A DNA stretch of 64,000 bases from Nitrosospira sp. NpAV (GTDB lineage Bacteria; Pseudomonadota; Gammaproteobacteria; Burkholderiales; Nitrosomonadaceae), in NCBI RefSeq assembly GCF_000832065.1, contig NZ_JXQM01000012.1, positions 1-64,000 on the forward strand, in the 5' to 3' direction. Numbering within the stretch: position 1 is the first letter of the stretch; every line of letters begins with the position of its first letter. A program made the position numbers and the translations under genes. The notes beneath the pieces are model-generated. The model was given only the letters and a program-made list of their open reading frames with translations, ran no database searches and was not told the origin of the DNA. Positions 44,370 through 54,880 of this stretch are shown piece after piece.

Positions 44370-45512
44370 ATGCGCCCCCTTCCGTACTGGTCTCTTTCCG
44401 GTTTTTACTTTTTTCATTTCGCTTTCATTGGCGCGTTTGCTCCTTACTGGGGCCTGTATCTCAAATCCCTTTCCTTTAGCGCTTTCCAAATCGGGGTGTT
44501 GATGTCGCTGTTGCATGTCACGCGTATTTTTGCGCCTGCTGCGTGGGGATGGCTTGCCGATCACACCGGTAAACGGTTGCTGATCGTACAACTAGCCGCA
44601 ATTACGGGGCTGATAAGTTATTGCGGCGTTTTTTTTGGTGAATCGTTCGCCTGGATGGCCGCGACGATGGCGCTGATGAGCTTCTTCTGGAGTGCGTCGC
44701 TGCCATTGATCGAGGCAACCACCCTTTCTTATCTTGGCGACAGCACCGCAAAATATGGGCGTATTCGTGCGTGGGGTTCGCTGGGGTTTATCTTCGCCGT
44801 GATAAGCGTGGGTTATCTGCTGGACGCGATGGTTATTGGCTCATTACTATGGGCAGTACTGGGTTTCAAGCTGGGTATCGTAATCTTTTCCCGGCGAATT
44901 CCCGATGCCGAAATTGCGCCTCAATCCGCGGACAATCTTTCCGTACGGGAGATATTCAAACGACCTGAAGTACTGGCATTTTTCGCGGCGTGCTTACTGA
45001 TGGCGCTCGCTCATGGCCCTTACTACACATTTTATTCGATTTATCTGGTGGAGCATGGTTACAGCAAGGGTACTGTCGGCTGGTTATGGGCCACTGGCGT
45101 GATATGTGAGATTAGCGTATTTTTTTTGATGCCGCAGCTCATGCGCCGGTTCGGGCTGAAGCAGATTATGGCTTTCAGTTTCAGTTGTGCGATTGCTCGT
45201 TTTTTGATGATAGGCTGGGGAGTGGAATGGCCAATTGTCGTGCTGTTGGCACAAATACTGCATGCTGCGACCTACGGCGCGCATCATGCCACCGCGATGA
45301 TGCTGGTGCATCATTTCTTTCGCGGGCGTCACCAGGCCAAGGGGCAAGCCCTCTACACCAGTCTTACATTCGGCCTTGGCGGTACATTCGGGGGAGTATT
45401 CAGCGGCTATGCCTGGGAATGGCTGGGGCCAGGTCTTACGTTCACCCTGAGTGCCGTCGCCGTTTTGTTCGGATTGGGATTGGTCATCCGGAAGATGAAC
45501 GTTAGCCGATGA
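44370..45512 (+). CDS. MFS transporter (MFS_1-like, HcaT-type)
   Basis: The protein has 380 residues with about 11-12 transmembrane segments. The start MRPLPYWSLSGFYFFHFAFIGAFAPYWGLYLK fits the PF12832-like/HcaT group. GWLADHTGKRLL is the MFS loop 2-3 motif. The ATG at 44370 begins the first helix, while an in-frame TTG (44346) adds eight unsupported residues. The cargo is unknown. It lies upstream of leuC by about 70 nt, but leuC most likely has its own promoter. Confidence 0.85.
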   Translation: MRPLPYWSLSGFYFFHFAFIGAFAPYWGLYLKSLSFSAFQIGVLMSLLHVTRIFAPAAWGWLADHTGKRLLIVQLAAITGLISYCGVFFGESFAWMAATMALMSFFWSASLPLIEATTLSYLGDSTAKYGRIRAWGSLGFIFAVISVGYLLDAMVIGSLLWAVLGFKLGIVIFSRRIPDAEIAPQSADNLSVREIFKRPEVLAFFAACLLMALAHGPYYTFYSIYLVEHGYSKGTVGWLWATGVICEISVFFLMPQLMRRFGLKQIMAFSFSCAIARFLMIGWGVEWPIVVLLAQILHAATYGAHHATAMMLVHHFFRGRHQAKGQALYTSLTFGLGGTFGGVFSGYAWEWLGPGLTFTLSAVAVLFGLGLVIRKMNVSR

Positions 45513-45582
45513 TGTGAAAAAAGGCTAGAGTTAAAAGTGTGGTCTTATGGGATAATTACAGATTCCCTTGGGATTGTGCAAC

Positions 45583-46992
45583 ATGCAAACCTTATACGAC
45601 AAACTCTGGCAAAGCCATGTAGTGCATCAGGAGTCCGATAAACCGGACGGGATGGCACTGGTCTATATCGATCGCCATCTGGTGCATGAAGTTACCAGTC
45701 CGCAGGCGTTTGAAGGACTGAAGCTGGCCGGCCGCGCGCCCTGGCGACGGGATTCGATCCTTGCCGTGGCTGACCACAACGTTCCCACCACCGGACGCAG
45801 CCACGGTATCAGTGATCCGGTCTCGCGTCTGCAAGTGGAAACGCTCGACCAGAATTGCGAGGAGTTGGACATCACCGAATTCAAAATGAACGACCTGCGT
45901 CAGGGGATCGTTCACGTGATCGGCCCGGAGCAGGGTGCCACGCTGCCCGGCATGACGGTGGTTTGCGGCGATTCGCATACCAGCACACATGGTGCATTCG
46001 CGTGTCTCGCGTTTGGTATCGGTACCTCGGAAGTGGAGCACGTGCTGGCAACGCAGTGCTTGCTGATTAAAAAAGCAAAATCCATGCAGGTTGTGGTCGA
46101 AGGCGAGCTGGGTCATGGCATTACCGCCAAAGATATCGCACTGGCCATTATCGGTAAAATCGGTACGGCGGGCGGTACCGGCTATGCCATTGAGTTCGCT
46201 GGCGGCACCATACGCGCGCTTTCCATGGAAGGGCGCATGACGCTTTGCAATATGGCTATCGAGGCGGGCGCGCGCGCGGGGATGATAGCGGTGGACAATA
46301 TTACCATCGAGTACATCAAGGGACGTCCTTTCGCACCCAGAGGCGATCAATGGGAAAATGCGGTCGCCTACTGGCGCACGCTGAAAAGCGATCCGGATGC
46401 GATCTTCGACCGGGTGGTGATACTGGATGCGGCGCAGATCAAACCGCAGGTAACCTGGGGTACCTCGCCTGAAATGGTCACAACGGTCGACGGCAAGGTG
46501 CCTGATCCGTCACAGATTACCGATGTGGTGAAACGTCACGACATGGAACATGCCCTGGAGTATATGGGTCTTGTTCCCAACATGCCTATCACCGACATTT
46601 GTCCGGACAAGATATTCATCGGTTCATGCACCAACTCTCGCATTGAAGACCTGCGCGCGGCGGCGGACGTGCTGAAAGGAAAGCATATCGCCGCGAATAT
46701 CAAACTCGCCTTGGTTGTACCGGGTTCCGGTCTAGTTAAGCATCAGGCGGAACAGGAAGGACTGGACAAGATATTTCGTGAAGCGGGCTTCGAATGGCGC
46801 GAACCCGGGTGTTCCATGTGTCTTGCAATGAATGACGACCGGCTCTCATCGGGGGAACGCTGCGCTTCGACGTCCAATCGCAATTTTGAAGGCCGGCAAG
46901 GGCCGGGTGGGCGCACACATCTGGTAAGTCCGGCGATGGCGGCGGCGGCGGCAGTGGCGGGGCACTTTGTGGATGTGCGGGAAATATATTAA
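45583..46992 (+). CDS. leuC: 3-isopropylmalate dehydratase large subunit
   Basis: LeuC isomerises 2- to 3-isopropylmalate with LeuD, holding the [4Fe-4S] cluster. It has 469 residues. Cluster Cys are in the FIGSCTNSR motif (about 346) and CSMC (about 409-412). The catalytic region [21 protein letters not shown] is complete. The ATG at 45583 matches the family start [10 protein letters not shown] 41-codon entericidin-like gene and leuD follow. Confidence 0.97.
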   Translation: MQTLYDKLWQSHVVHQESDKPDGMALVYIDRHLVHEVTSPQAFEGLKLAGRAPWRRDSILAVADHNVPTTGRSHGISDPVSRLQVETLDQNCEELDITEFKMNDLRQGIVHVIGPEQGATLPGMTVVCGDSHTSTHGAFACLAFGIGTSEVEHVLATQCLLIKKAKSMQVVVEGELGHGITAKDIALAIIGKIGTAGGTGYAIEFAGGTIRALSMEGRMTLCNMAIEAGARAGMIAVDNITIEYIKGRPFAPRGDQWENAVAYWRTLKSDPDAIFDRVVILDAAQIKPQVTWGTSPEMVTTVDGKVPDPSQITDVVKRHDMEHALEYMGLVPNMPITDICPDKIFIGSCTNSRIEDLRAAADVLKGKHIAANIKLALVVPGSGLVKHQAEQEGLDKIFREAGFEWREPGCSMCLAMNDDRLSSGERCASTSNRNFEGRQGPGGRTHLVSPAMAAAAAVAGHFVDVREIY

Positions 46993-47043
46993 TATTAATT
47001 GGCATTTAATCGACGAAAGATTTTTTTATAAAGGGGGGTTGGA

Positions 47044-47169
47044 ATGAAAATGTTGTCTGTAATGATTGCCTTGATCGCCGCTTTTGGTTTGTCCGCGTGC
47101 AATACCCTACAGGGAATGGGGAAAGATATTCAGAAGGGCGGCGAGGCGGTTGAGAAATCGGCAAAGTAA
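47044..47169 (+). CDS. Entericidin-like small lipoprotein
   Basis: The 41-residue product has a hydrophobic signal region and a lipobox ending LSAC (Cys19), followed by NTLQGMGKDIQKGGEAVEKSAK, typical of the entericidin EcnA/EcnB family. It lies 51 nt after leuC and 3 nt before the leuD GTG, within the leu operon. A GGGGGGTTGGA ribosome region precedes the ATG. Entericidins are cell-envelope lipoproteins with antidote/toxin-like roles in E. coli. The function here is unknown. Confidence 0.85.
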   Translation: MKMLSVMIALIAAFGLSACNTLQGMGKDIQKGGEAVEKSAK

Positions 47170-47172
47170 CGA

Positions 47173-47811
47173 GTGGAAAAATTTTATTCCTGTAAGGGAC
47201 TGGTAGCGCCGCTGGATCGTGCCAACGTCGACACCGACGCTATCATTCCCAAGCAGTTCCTTAAATCCATCAAGCGTTCCGGTTTCGGGCCGAATCTGTT
47301 CGACGAATGGCGTTACCTGGATCATGGCGAGCCAGGGATGGATAGTGCACAGCGTAAACTCAACCCTGAATTCATACTTAATCTGCCACGTTACCGAGGC
47401 GCGCAAATATTACTTGCACGCGCAAATTTCGGCTGTGGTTCGAGCCGGGAGCATGCACCCTGGGCGCTTCAGGATTATGGGTTCCGGGTGATCATCGCGC
47501 CCAGCTTCGCGGATATCTTTTTCAACAATTGCTTCAAGATTGGTTTGCTGCCCATCGTGCTTGATGCGAACAATGTGGATCGGTTATTCCGCGAAGTATT
47601 AGCGACCGAGGGTTATCGTCTGGTTGTCAATTTGGAAGAACAGTCAGTCACTACGCCCAGTGGCGAATCTTTTTTCTTCGATATCGATCCTTTCCGCAAA
47701 CATAGTCTGTTGAATGGACTGGATGAGATTGGATTAACGTTGCAACATGCGGATAGGATCAAGGCGTTCGAAGCGCGGCATCGGGCGGCGCAGCCATGGT
47801 TGTTTACATGA
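47173..47811 (+). CDS. leuD: 3-isopropylmalate dehydratase small subunit
   Basis: LeuD is the swivel-domain partner of LeuC. It has 212 residues, starting at GTG 47173. Signatures: [39 protein letters not shown], and [23 protein letters not shown] spacing later. Length and domain are usual. It is close to the entericidin gene, so leuC-ecn-leuD is probably one transcript. A 224-nt leader-like gap separates it from leuB. Confidence 0.97.
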   Translation: MEKFYSCKGLVAPLDRANVDTDAIIPKQFLKSIKRSGFGPNLFDEWRYLDHGEPGMDSAQRKLNPEFILNLPRYRGAQILLARANFGCGSSREHAPWALQDYGFRVIIAPSFADIFFNNCFKIGLLPIVLDANNVDRLFREVLATEGYRLVVNLEEQSVTTPSGESFFFDIDPFRKHSLLNGLDEIGLTLQHADRIKAFEARHRAAQPWLFT

Positions 47812-48035
47812 AAGAGTTTTGATTTGGCAGAGTATTTCAGGTCACCTCTATAAATTTGAAGCGCTAAGTAAGCTCATTTGCCAACTGAGGGCGCGAAGCG
47901 GGGTAAGCAGGCAATCCGCGTAGCGGGTACTTGCAAAGAAATTTTAGCGCGCCGCATATACTTAACATGTAAGCGGTAAAATTTCTTGAGTAACGCAGTA
48001 TCACGACGAGATTTGGATTTAATGAGGTGCCCTTT
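47812..48035 (+). promoter_or_regulatory. leuD-leuB gap with a long hairpin
   Basis: About 224 nt with no ORF of note. AAGAAATTTT (47936-47945) pairs with AAAATTTCTT (47978-47987), and inside it CCGC (47952-47955) pairs with GCGG (47973-47976). The element could be a leader structure for leuB or a terminator-like attenuator without a T run. No leucine-rich leader peptide was found. Confidence 0.4.
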
Positions 48036-49097
48036 ATGAAAATTGCAGTCCTGGCCGGTGACGGTATCGGTCCGGAAATTGTCGCTCAAGCGGTTCGAGT
48101 ACTGGAAGCACTGCAGAGTGACGGGTTAAAATTCGAACTGGAACCGGGTCTGTTGGGAGGATGCGCGGTCGACGCGGCAGGCGAGCCGTTTCCAGAAGCG
48201 ACACGCAAGCTTGTGGCCGATGCCGATGCCGTGGTCCTGGGTGCAGTAGGAGGACCGCAGTACGACGTGCTGCCGCGTCAAATAAGACCGGAGCAGGGTC
48301 TGCTCGGCATACGCAAAATGCTCGGCCTGTTCGCCAACTTGCGGCCCGCAGTGCTTTATCCAGAACTCGCCAATGCTTCCACGCTAAAGCCTGAAATCGT
48401 TTCGGGCCTGGATATCCTCATCGTGCGAGAATTGACCGGGGATATTTATTTCGGCGAGCCGCGGGGCATTGAACGGCGAGACGGTCAGCGGATTGGTTTC
48501 AATACCATGATTTATAGCGAAGCGGAGATCCGCAGGATTGCCCGGGTGGCATTCCAGGCGGCGCGTAAACGCAATCACCGGCTGTGTTCGGTGGACAAAA
48601 TGAACGTGCTGGAGTGTACCCAATTATGGCGCGATGTAGTGACCGAGACGAACAAGGAGTATCCGAACGTGGAGCTTTCGCATATGCTGGTGGATAATGC
48701 CGCAATGCAGCTGGTGCGCAATCCCAGACAGTTCGATGTAATGGTGACGGGCAACATGTTCGGCGATATCCTGTCGGATGAAGCTTCCATGCTGACCGGC
48801 TCTATAGGCATGCTGCCCTCGGCATCGCTGGATGACAAGAACAAGGGGCTATACGAGCCAATACACGGCTCGGCTCCGGACATCGCAGGTAAAGATTTGG
48901 CTAACCCCCTGGCAACCATATTGTCGGTAGCGATGATGTTGCGCTACACATTCGACCAGGAAGCGGTAGCGGCGCGCATTGAGAGTGGGGTGAAAAAAGT
49001 TCTCGCGCAGGGTTATCGGACCGCGGATATTTATGAACCAGGGACGAAAAAGGTTGGCACCGCCGCAATGGGTGACGCAGTTCTGGCAAATATATAG
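48036..49097 (+). CDS. leuB: 3-isopropylmalate dehydrogenase
   Basis: The enzyme oxidatively decarboxylates 3-isopropylmalate to 2-ketoisocaproate with NAD+. It has 353 residues. Signatures: [16 protein letters not shown], the substrate-binding [21 protein letters not shown], and [26 protein letters not shown]. The ATG at 48036 has GAGGTG 7 nt upstream. An earlier in-frame GTG is discarded. It is the last leucine-pathway gene here, followed by asd at 19 nt. Confidence 0.98.
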   Translation: MKIAVLAGDGIGPEIVAQAVRVLEALQSDGLKFELEPGLLGGCAVDAAGEPFPEATRKLVADADAVVLGAVGGPQYDVLPRQIRPEQGLLGIRKMLGLFANLRPAVLYPELANASTLKPEIVSGLDILIVRELTGDIYFGEPRGIERRDGQRIGFNTMIYSEAEIRRIARVAFQAARKRNHRLCSVDKMNVLECTQLWRDVVTETNKEYPNVELSHMLVDNAAMQLVRNPRQFDVMVTGNMFGDILSDEASMLTGSIGMLPSASLDDKNKGLYEPIHGSAPDIAGKDLANPLATILSVAMMLRYTFDQEAVAARIESGVKKVLAQGYRTADIYEPGTKKVGTAAMGDAVLANI

Positions 49098-49115
49098 ACA
49101 GATAGAGAGCGATCA

Positions 49116-50228
49116 ATGAAACGAGTGGGATTTATTGGCTGGCGCGGTATGGTGGGTTCAGTACTGATGCAGCGAATGCGGGAAGAAAATGATTTTGCAC
49201 TGGTCGAGCCGGTGTTTTTCACCACCTCGCAGAAGGGAGGCAAGGGTCCGGATATCGGCCAGGAAACATCGCCGCTCAAAGATGCCTACAATATAGACGA
49301 GTTAAAGGCGATGGATATCCTCATTTCCTGCCAGGGAGGGGATTATACCAGTGCGATCTTTCCCAAGCTGCGGCAAGCAGGCTGGCAGGGTTATTGGGTC
49401 GATGCGGCTTCGACGCTGCGCATGGGGGGAGATGCAGTCATTATTCTTGATCCGGTCAACCTGCCGGTCATCAAGCAGGCGCTGCACGATGATGTAAAAA
49501 ATTATATTGGCGGCAATTGCACAGTCAGTTTAATGCTGATGGCGGTGGGGGGCTTGTTCGAAGAAGATATGGTGGAATGGATGAGTGCCATGACTTATCA
49601 GGCGGCTTCCGGCGCCGGCGCGCAGAATATGCGGGAATTGTTGCTGCAAATGGGGGAAGCCCATCGAGTGGCAAAAGATTTATTGGACGACCCGGCTTCG
49701 GGCATACTGGACATTGACCGGGAAGTCGCAGGAACACTGCGCAACGGGAATTTTCCGATTCAGAATTTCGGCGTACCGCTGGCGGGCAGCCTCATTCCCT
49801 GGATAGATAAGGATCTTGGTAATGGGCAGACGCGGGAAGAATGGAAAGGTCAGTCCGAGACAAACAAGATCCTGGGCCGTAGTGACCATGCGGTTCCGGT
49901 TGACGGTATCTGCGTTCGTGTCGGCGCCATGCGCTGCCATAGCCAGGCGCTGACTATCAAGTTGAAGAAAGACGTTCCACTTGACGAGATCGAGGATATT
50001 CTTTCAGCTTCCAATAACTGGGTGCGGGTTGTTCCCAATGAGCGTGAGAGTACGATGAAAGAACTGACTCCCGCCATGGTTACCGGTACGCTGACCATAC
50101 CGGTAGGGCGGCTGCGCAAGCTCGCCATGGGCGGAGAATACCTTTCGGCATTTACGGTGGGCGATCAATTGCTGTGGGGCGCGGCGGAACCGTTGCGCAG
50201 GATGCTGAGAATTCTGGTAGAAGCTTAA
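49116..50228 (+). CDS. asd: Aspartate-semialdehyde dehydrogenase
   Basis: The enzyme reduces aspartyl phosphate to the semialdehyde, a branch point to lysine, threonine and methionine. It has 370 residues. Visible are [21 protein letters not shown], the active-site Cys in [12 protein letters not shown], and the C-terminal [36 protein letters not shown]. It belongs to the E. coli-type (dimeric) ASADH branch. It lies between leuB and fimV. Confidence 0.98.
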   Translation: MKRVGFIGWRGMVGSVLMQRMREENDFALVEPVFFTTSQKGGKGPDIGQETSPLKDAYNIDELKAMDILISCQGGDYTSAIFPKLRQAGWQGYWVDAASTLRMGGDAVIILDPVNLPVIKQALHDDVKNYIGGNCTVSLMLMAVGGLFEEDMVEWMSAMTYQAASGAGAQNMRELLLQMGEAHRVAKDLLDDPASGILDIDREVAGTLRNGNFPIQNFGVPLAGSLIPWIDKDLGNGQTREEWKGQSETNKILGRSDHAVPVDGICVRVGAMRCHSQALTIKLKKDVPLDEIEDILSASNNWVRVVPNERESTMKELTPAMVTGTLTIPVGRLRKLAMGGEYLSAFTVGDQLLWGAAEPLRRMLRILVEA

Positions 50229-50260
50229 TTTGCAGGTGTTCTTCTCAAGAGTGTGCCGCT

Positions 50261-51256
50261 GTGCGCAAACCTGTTTCCGAAGTGTGTCTGCTCTTAATAG
50301 TGTTGCTTTCTCCATTGCTGGTGCATGCGGCGGGTCTGGGCAGGCTGACTGTCAATTCCGCTTTGGGGCAACCATTCAAGGCAGAGATCAATCTGACGAT
50401 TGAAAAAGAAGAGAAAGGGTCTTTAACGGCACGGCTGGCACCACGGGAAATTTTTCGTCAGGCAAATATTGACTATGCACCCCTTCTTTCCACCTTTAAA
50501 GCGAGTATTGAAAGCCACTCCGATGGAAGCGCCTATATCAGAGTAACTTCTCCGCAGCCTGTCTCCGAGCCACTTTTGAACATCTTGATGGAATTGAACT
50601 GGCCGTCAGGGAGAGTGTTGCGGGAATATACCGTTATACTTGCCCCCCCGGAAATTGATGCGCAACCCTCTATAACACCGGTAAGTCAAACCCACCCTCC
50701 CGCTCCTGTTAAAGCAGAGTCCATCGCCTCTGAACAGCTGGATATACCCGTCAAAAACCCAGTCACCGGTGGAAATCCTGCAAATCCTGCAACAACAGAA
50801 TCCGCTTTCTCCAAGAGGATTTATACTGTCTATGGTCCCGTAAAGTACGGTGATACTTTAGCAGGGATAGTGAAAAATATTGCTCCCCTTTTTGGGGTAA
50901 GCTTTAATCAGATGTTGGTCGCGGTTCATCGTGCAAACCGGGATGCCTTTTTTGGCAATAACATGCATCAGCTTAGGACGGGGCCAATTTTGCGGATACC
51001 GGATAATGGCGAAATAGGCGCCATAGCCGCGGAGGAGGCTGACCGGGAGGTGAAAATTCAGACAGTGGATTGGTGGAGCCGGCGGAAAGTGGCAGGGATG
51101 GCAGGAGCGGCCAAAGAATTAAAACAAACCGATACGGTGCAGATAGAATCCGCCGCCGATGCAGGAATCCTACTGCTCCCTCCTGCAACTTTCCCTCAGG
51201 CAGGACTGGTTCCACAGCCCGATTTAGCAAAATCGATCCGGGTTCCGGAGCACTGA
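50261..51256 (+). CDS. fimV: FimV-type N-terminal domain protein with LysM-like region (short)
   Basis: The protein has 331 residues. The GTG at 50261 starts a signal peptide ending near VHA, and an AGLGRLTVNSALGQPFKAEI segment gives the FimV N-terminal domain. A second conserved block (YTVYGPVKYGDTLAGIVKNI and LRTGPILRIP) resembles a LysM or peptidoglycan-binding region. Canonical FimV proteins are much longer, with a transmembrane segment and a C-terminal TPR domain. None of these are here. It occupies the standard asd-fimV-truA slot, so it is either a natural short version or a decayed gene. Confidence 0.78.
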   Translation: MRKPVSEVCLLLIVLLSPLLVHAAGLGRLTVNSALGQPFKAEINLTIEKEEKGSLTARLAPREIFRQANIDYAPLLSTFKASIESHSDGSAYIRVTSPQPVSEPLLNILMELNWPSGRVLREYTVILAPPEIDAQPSITPVSQTHPPAPVKAESIASEQLDIPVKNPVTGGNPANPATTESAFSKRIYTVYGPVKYGDTLAGIVKNIAPLFGVSFNQMLVAVHRANRDAFFGNNMHQLRTGPILRIPDNGEIGAIAAEEADREVKIQTVDWWSRRKVAGMAGAAKELKQTDTVQIESAADAGILLLPPATFPQAGLVPQPDLAKSIRVPEH

Positions 51257-51382
51257 AACGGACGGCCCGAAAGAAGCAATCGTCGAGTCTGTAGCGGAAA
51301 TAACCTTTTGGTTCCGCTATTCTTCCGCAAACTTCGCGGGAATTCGGCTCTGGATAAAAATAGTCATGGTGGCGGCTATTCT

Positions 51383-52189
51383 GTGAGAATCGCGCTGATA
51401 CTGGAATACGACGGTAGTACTTACTGCGGCTGGCAAAGCCAGTTATCAGGGGGTTCCGTGCAGGATGCTGTGGAAGCCGCCTTGTCGAAGATTGCATGTA
51501 ATGATATTCGGGTGGTTACGGCGGGTCGCACCGATTCGGGCGTTCACGCCACATATCAGGTATTGCACTTCGACACTCAGGCACAGCGGCCGATGAACGC
51601 CTGGGTGCGCGGGGTCAATGCCCTGTTGCCCACCAGTATAGCGGTACGCTGGGCATCGCAAACTTCCGATGATTTTCACGCGCGCTACTGCGCTACAGAG
51701 CGCTGCTACCTTTATTTGCTATCCAATCACGCGGTGCGTCCGGGGCTTTGTCACGGCAAGGTCGGCTGGTTTCATCAGCCTCTTGATCTTGAACGAATGC
51801 GCGTAGCGGCCCACATGCTGCTGGGCGAGCATGACTTCAGCGCTTTTCGCGCCGCGGAATGTCAGGCCAAATCGCCGGTGCGTAACTTGACAAAACTTGA
51901 GATCACGCGGCAGGGAGATCTTGTCATATTCGAATTGCGTGCCAATGCGTTTTTACATCACATGGTGCGCAATATCGTGGGTTGCCTGATTTATGTAGGC
52001 AAGGGCAAGTATCCCCCGCAATGGATAAAAGAGTTGTTGGCAGGCCGTGAGCGTCGCCAGGCGGCTCCTACTTTTTCCGCCGCGGGGTTATACTTGGCGG
52101 GAGTCACCTATGATGCCAAATGGAAGTTTCCCGCTTTTGTCGAGCCGCCGCTTGCCTTGTTATTGCCCAGAATCGGGGAGATTGCTTGA
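51383..52189 (+). CDS. truA: tRNA pseudouridine synthase A
   Basis: TruA makes pseudouridine at positions 38-40 of tRNAs. It has 268 residues from GTG 51383. Catalytic Asp is in the AGRTDSGVHA motif. YDGSTYCGWQSQ and the C-terminal HHMVRNIVGCLIYVGKGK complete the family pattern. The upstream ORF extension (to 51308) lacks family similarity. It precedes trpF by 44 nt. Confidence 0.96.
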   Translation: MRIALILEYDGSTYCGWQSQLSGGSVQDAVEAALSKIACNDIRVVTAGRTDSGVHATYQVLHFDTQAQRPMNAWVRGVNALLPTSIAVRWASQTSDDFHARYCATERCYLYLLSNHAVRPGLCHGKVGWFHQPLDLERMRVAAHMLLGEHDFSAFRAAECQAKSPVRNLTKLEITRQGDLVIFELRANAFLHHMVRNIVGCLIYVGKGKYPPQWIKELLAGRERRQAAPTFSAAGLYLAGVTYDAKWKFPAFVEPPLALLLPRIGEIA

Positions 52190-52232
52190 ATGATCCAGCA
52201 GAATCCAGCTCACGATAAGGCGAATTGAAAGC

Positions 52233-52859
52233 ATGGCTATCCGGGTAAAAATTTGCGGCATTACGCGTATTGAGGATGCGCTGACGGCGGTGAATCTTGG
52301 GGCGAACGCCATTGGCCTTGTATTCTGGAGCCAGAGTGCACGTTATGTCGCACCCGCGAAAGCCCGGGAAATTATTGCGGCGCTGCCACCATTCATCAGC
52401 GTGGTGGGCGTGTATGTTAATCCGGATGCGGAATGGGTAAAGGAGACGTCCTCCATCGCGGGACTGAATCTGCTTCAGTTTCATGGTGATGAATCCCCTG
52501 ATTTTTGTCAAAAATTTTCACTGCCTTATATCAAGGCCGTGCGCGTCAGAGCGGGCATAGATTTGCTACAATACGCAACCCGTTATACCGCCGCCAGGGG
52601 ATTGTTGCTGGATACCTATGTTAAAGGCGAGCCGGGAGGTACTGGAAATGTGTTTGACTGGCGTCTGATTCCGCGGAATCTACCGCTGCCATTGATACTT
52701 TCGGGGGGGCTGAATGCCGCCAATGTTACCGAAGCAATCAGGCAGGTTCATCCTTGGGCGGTGGATGTATCGAGCGGTGTGGAAGCTGCCAAAGGCATCA
52801 AGGACGCGGAGAAAATTGTCGCCTTCATGCAAGGAGTTCGAAATAGTGAAAGTTTATGA
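52233..52859 (+). CDS. trpF: Phosphoribosylanthranilate isomerase
   Basis: This is the tryptophan pathway step from PRA to CdRP. It has 208 residues of a TIM barrel starting [19 protein letters not shown]. Later [19 protein letters not shown] and a C-terminal [19 protein letters not shown] pattern are visible. The stop overlaps the start of trpB by 14 nt, so the two are translationally coupled. Confidence 0.97.
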   Translation: MAIRVKICGITRIEDALTAVNLGANAIGLVFWSQSARYVAPAKAREIIAALPPFISVVGVYVNPDAEWVKETSSIAGLNLLQFHGDESPDFCQKFSLPYIKAVRVRAGIDLLQYATRYTAARGLLLDTYVKGEPGGTGNVFDWRLIPRNLPLPLILSGGLNAANVTEAIRQVHPWAVDVSSGVEAAKGIKDAEKIVAFMQGVRNSESL

Positions 52860-54042
52860 TCTTCCTGACAGTCATGGTCACTTCGGCCCATACGGTGGCG
52901 TGTTCGTTGCCGAGACGCTCATGGCGGCACTGGAGGAATTGCGTGTTCAATATGAGCATTATCGCGGTGACGCAGACTTCCAGGCTGAATTTGCTTACGA
53001 ATTGAAACACTATGTGGGACGGCCCAGTCCCATCTATCACGCTAAAAGATGGTCGGCGCATCTGGGAGGCGCGCAGATTCTGCTTAAGCGTGAAGATCTG
53101 AATCATACAGGCGCGCACAAAATCAATAATGCTATCGGACAGGCCCTTCTTGCCAGGCGCATGGGCAAGTCGCGGGTGATTGCCGAGACGGGTGCGGGTC
53201 AGCATGGCGTGGCCAGTGCCACGGTCGCCGCGCGTTATGGTATGGAATGTGTGGTGTACATGGGTTCCGTGGATGTGGAACGCCAAGCGGCCAATGTTTA
53301 CCGGATGAAGCTGTTGGGTGCCACCGTGGTGCCGGTCGAATCGGGTTCCCGCACACTGAAAGATGCGCTCAATGAGGCTATGCGCGATTGGGTCACCAAC
53401 ATCGAAGATACGTTCTACATCATCGGTACCGTGGCCGGACCGCATCCCTACCCGATGATGGTGCGTGATTTTCAAGCGATTATCGGACGCGAAGCGATTG
53501 CGCAGATGCAGGAAGAATACGGGCGCCAGCCGGATACGTTGATCGCATGCGTGGGGGGCGGGTCCAACGCAATTGGCCTGTTTTATCCTTATCTGGACAG
53601 TAATATCCGTATGATAGGCGTGGAAGCGGCCGGACTCGGCATTGAAAGCGGCCAGCATGCCGCTACCCTGACGCAGGGGACACCCGGCGTGCTGCATGGT
53701 AATCGCACATATCTGATCCAGGATGAGAATGGGCAGATCATCGAGACACATTCCATCTCGGCCGGTCTGGATTATCCTGGTGTCGGCCCGGAACACGCGT
53801 GGCTCAAGGACAGCCATCGTGCAGAATACGTGGGTATAACGGATGACGAGGCGCTGGCTGCCTTTCACGCCCTCTGTCATTTCGAAGGTATTATACCGGC
53901 GCTGGAATCCAGCCATGCGCTGGCTTATGCCGCCAAGCTCGCCCCCACGCTTGGCCGGGACAAGCTATTGCTGGTGAATCTCTCCGGTCGCGGAGACAAG
54001 GATATGGCCACCGTGGCGCACGCTTCCGACATCACCTTTTAA
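52846..54042 (+). CDS. trpB: Tryptophan synthase beta chain
   Basis: TrpB condenses indole with serine using PLP. It has 398 residues, starting at GTG 52846 after an AAGGAGTT ribosome site within the end of trpF. Signatures: [12 protein letters not shown], the PLP Lys in [20 protein letters not shown], and a C-terminal [10 protein letters not shown] phosphate-binding motif. The upstream 44 in-frame codons are not part of the protein. trpA follows in 16 nt. Confidence 0.98.
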   Translation: MKVYDLPDSHGHFGPYGGVFVAETLMAALEELRVQYEHYRGDADFQAEFAYELKHYVGRPSPIYHAKRWSAHLGGAQILLKREDLNHTGAHKINNAIGQALLARRMGKSRVIAETGAGQHGVASATVAARYGMECVVYMGSVDVERQAANVYRMKLLGATVVPVESGSRTLKDALNEAMRDWVTNIEDTFYIIGTVAGPHPYPMMVRDFQAIIGREAIAQMQEEYGRQPDTLIACVGGGSNAIGLFYPYLDSNIRMIGVEAAGLGIESGQHAATLTQGTPGVLHGNRTYLIQDENGQIIETHSISAGLDYPGVGPEHAWLKDSHRAEYVGITDDEALAAFHALCHFEGIIPALESSHALAYAAKLAPTLGRDKLLLVNLSGRGDKDMATVAHASDITF

Positions 54043-54058
54043 TTCAATTCTCTATTTC

Positions 54059-54880
54059 ATGTCACGCATTGCAATTACCTTTGAAAAGCTACGCCAGCAA
54101 GGCAGAAAAGCGTTGATTCCTTTCATCACCGCCGGCGATCCAGAACCTGCGATGATGGTGCCGTTGATGCATGAACTGGTAAAGGCGGGCGCTGATGTCA
54201 TTGAGCTGGGTGTGCCTTTTTCCGATCCCATGGCTGATGGGCCAACCATACAACGATCGTCCGAGCGGGCGTTAAAGCACAATGTTGGTCTGAACGATGT
54301 GCTGACCATGGTGGCGGAGTTCAGGAAAAACGACTCCTCCACGCCGGTGGTATTGATGGGCTATGCCAATCCGATAGAAGCGATGGGGTATGAAAAATTC
54401 ACGGTAAAAGCAAAAGCATGCGGCATAGATGGAGTGTTAACGGTGGACTATCCACCGGAAGAGTCAGGGGAATGGGTAAAATATCTCGAACGCCAGCAGA
54501 TTGACGCAATCTTCCTGCTGTCTCCCACTACCCCGCGGACACGCATCGAACATGTGGCGGAAATGGCTAAAGGATATGTGTATTACGTTTCGCTAAAAGG
54601 AGTGACGGGTGCATTGAACCTTGATCTGAGCGATGTGGCCAATAAGCTGACCCAATTGCGTTCGCTCATTTCCATTCCCATTGGTGTCGGGTTCGGCATA
54701 CGCGACAGCGCCACGGCCAAGGCGGTGGCGGAGCTTGCCGACGCAGTGGTGGTTGGAAGCCGCATCATTGAGGAGATAGAAAGCTCGCCCAAAGGGGAGA
54801 TATTGACGAATGTGAGTCATTTGGTAAAAAACCTGCGAAGCGCAATCGACGAAGTGGCTATTGATCACGCAAACTTATGA
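54059..54880 (+). CDS. trpA: Tryptophan synthase alpha chain
   Basis: TrpA releases indole from indole-3-glycerol phosphate and channels it to TrpB. It has 273 residues of a TIM barrel. Visible are [36 protein letters not shown] with the catalytic Glu and Asp, and the [26 protein letters not shown] segment. The last bases overlap the accD start (ATGA). Confidence 0.98.
   Translation: MSRIAITFEKLRQQGRKALIPFITAGDPEPAMMVPLMHELVKAGADVIELGVPFSDPMADGPTIQRSSERALKHNVGLNDVLTMVAEFRKNDSSTPVVLMGYANPIEAMGYEKFTVKAKACGIDGVLTVDYPPEESGEWVKYLERQQIDAIFLLSPTTPRTRIEHVAEMAKGYVYYVSLKGVTGALNLDLSDVANKLTQLRSLISIPIGVGFGIRDSATAKAVAELADAVVVGSRIIEEIESSPKGEILTNVSHLVKNLRSAIDEVAIDHANL

Noticed and set aside
45592..46350. 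252-codon antisense frame within leuC
   Set aside because: Shadow of leuC without recognisable domains.
47812..48035. Leucine leader-peptide attenuator before leuB
   Set aside because: No short ORF with clustered Leu codons and no T-run terminator was found.
52825..53916. 363-codon open frame antisense to trpB
   Set aside because: It lies opposite a clear trpB gene, lacks family similarity and ribosome site, and results from codon bias of the sense gene.
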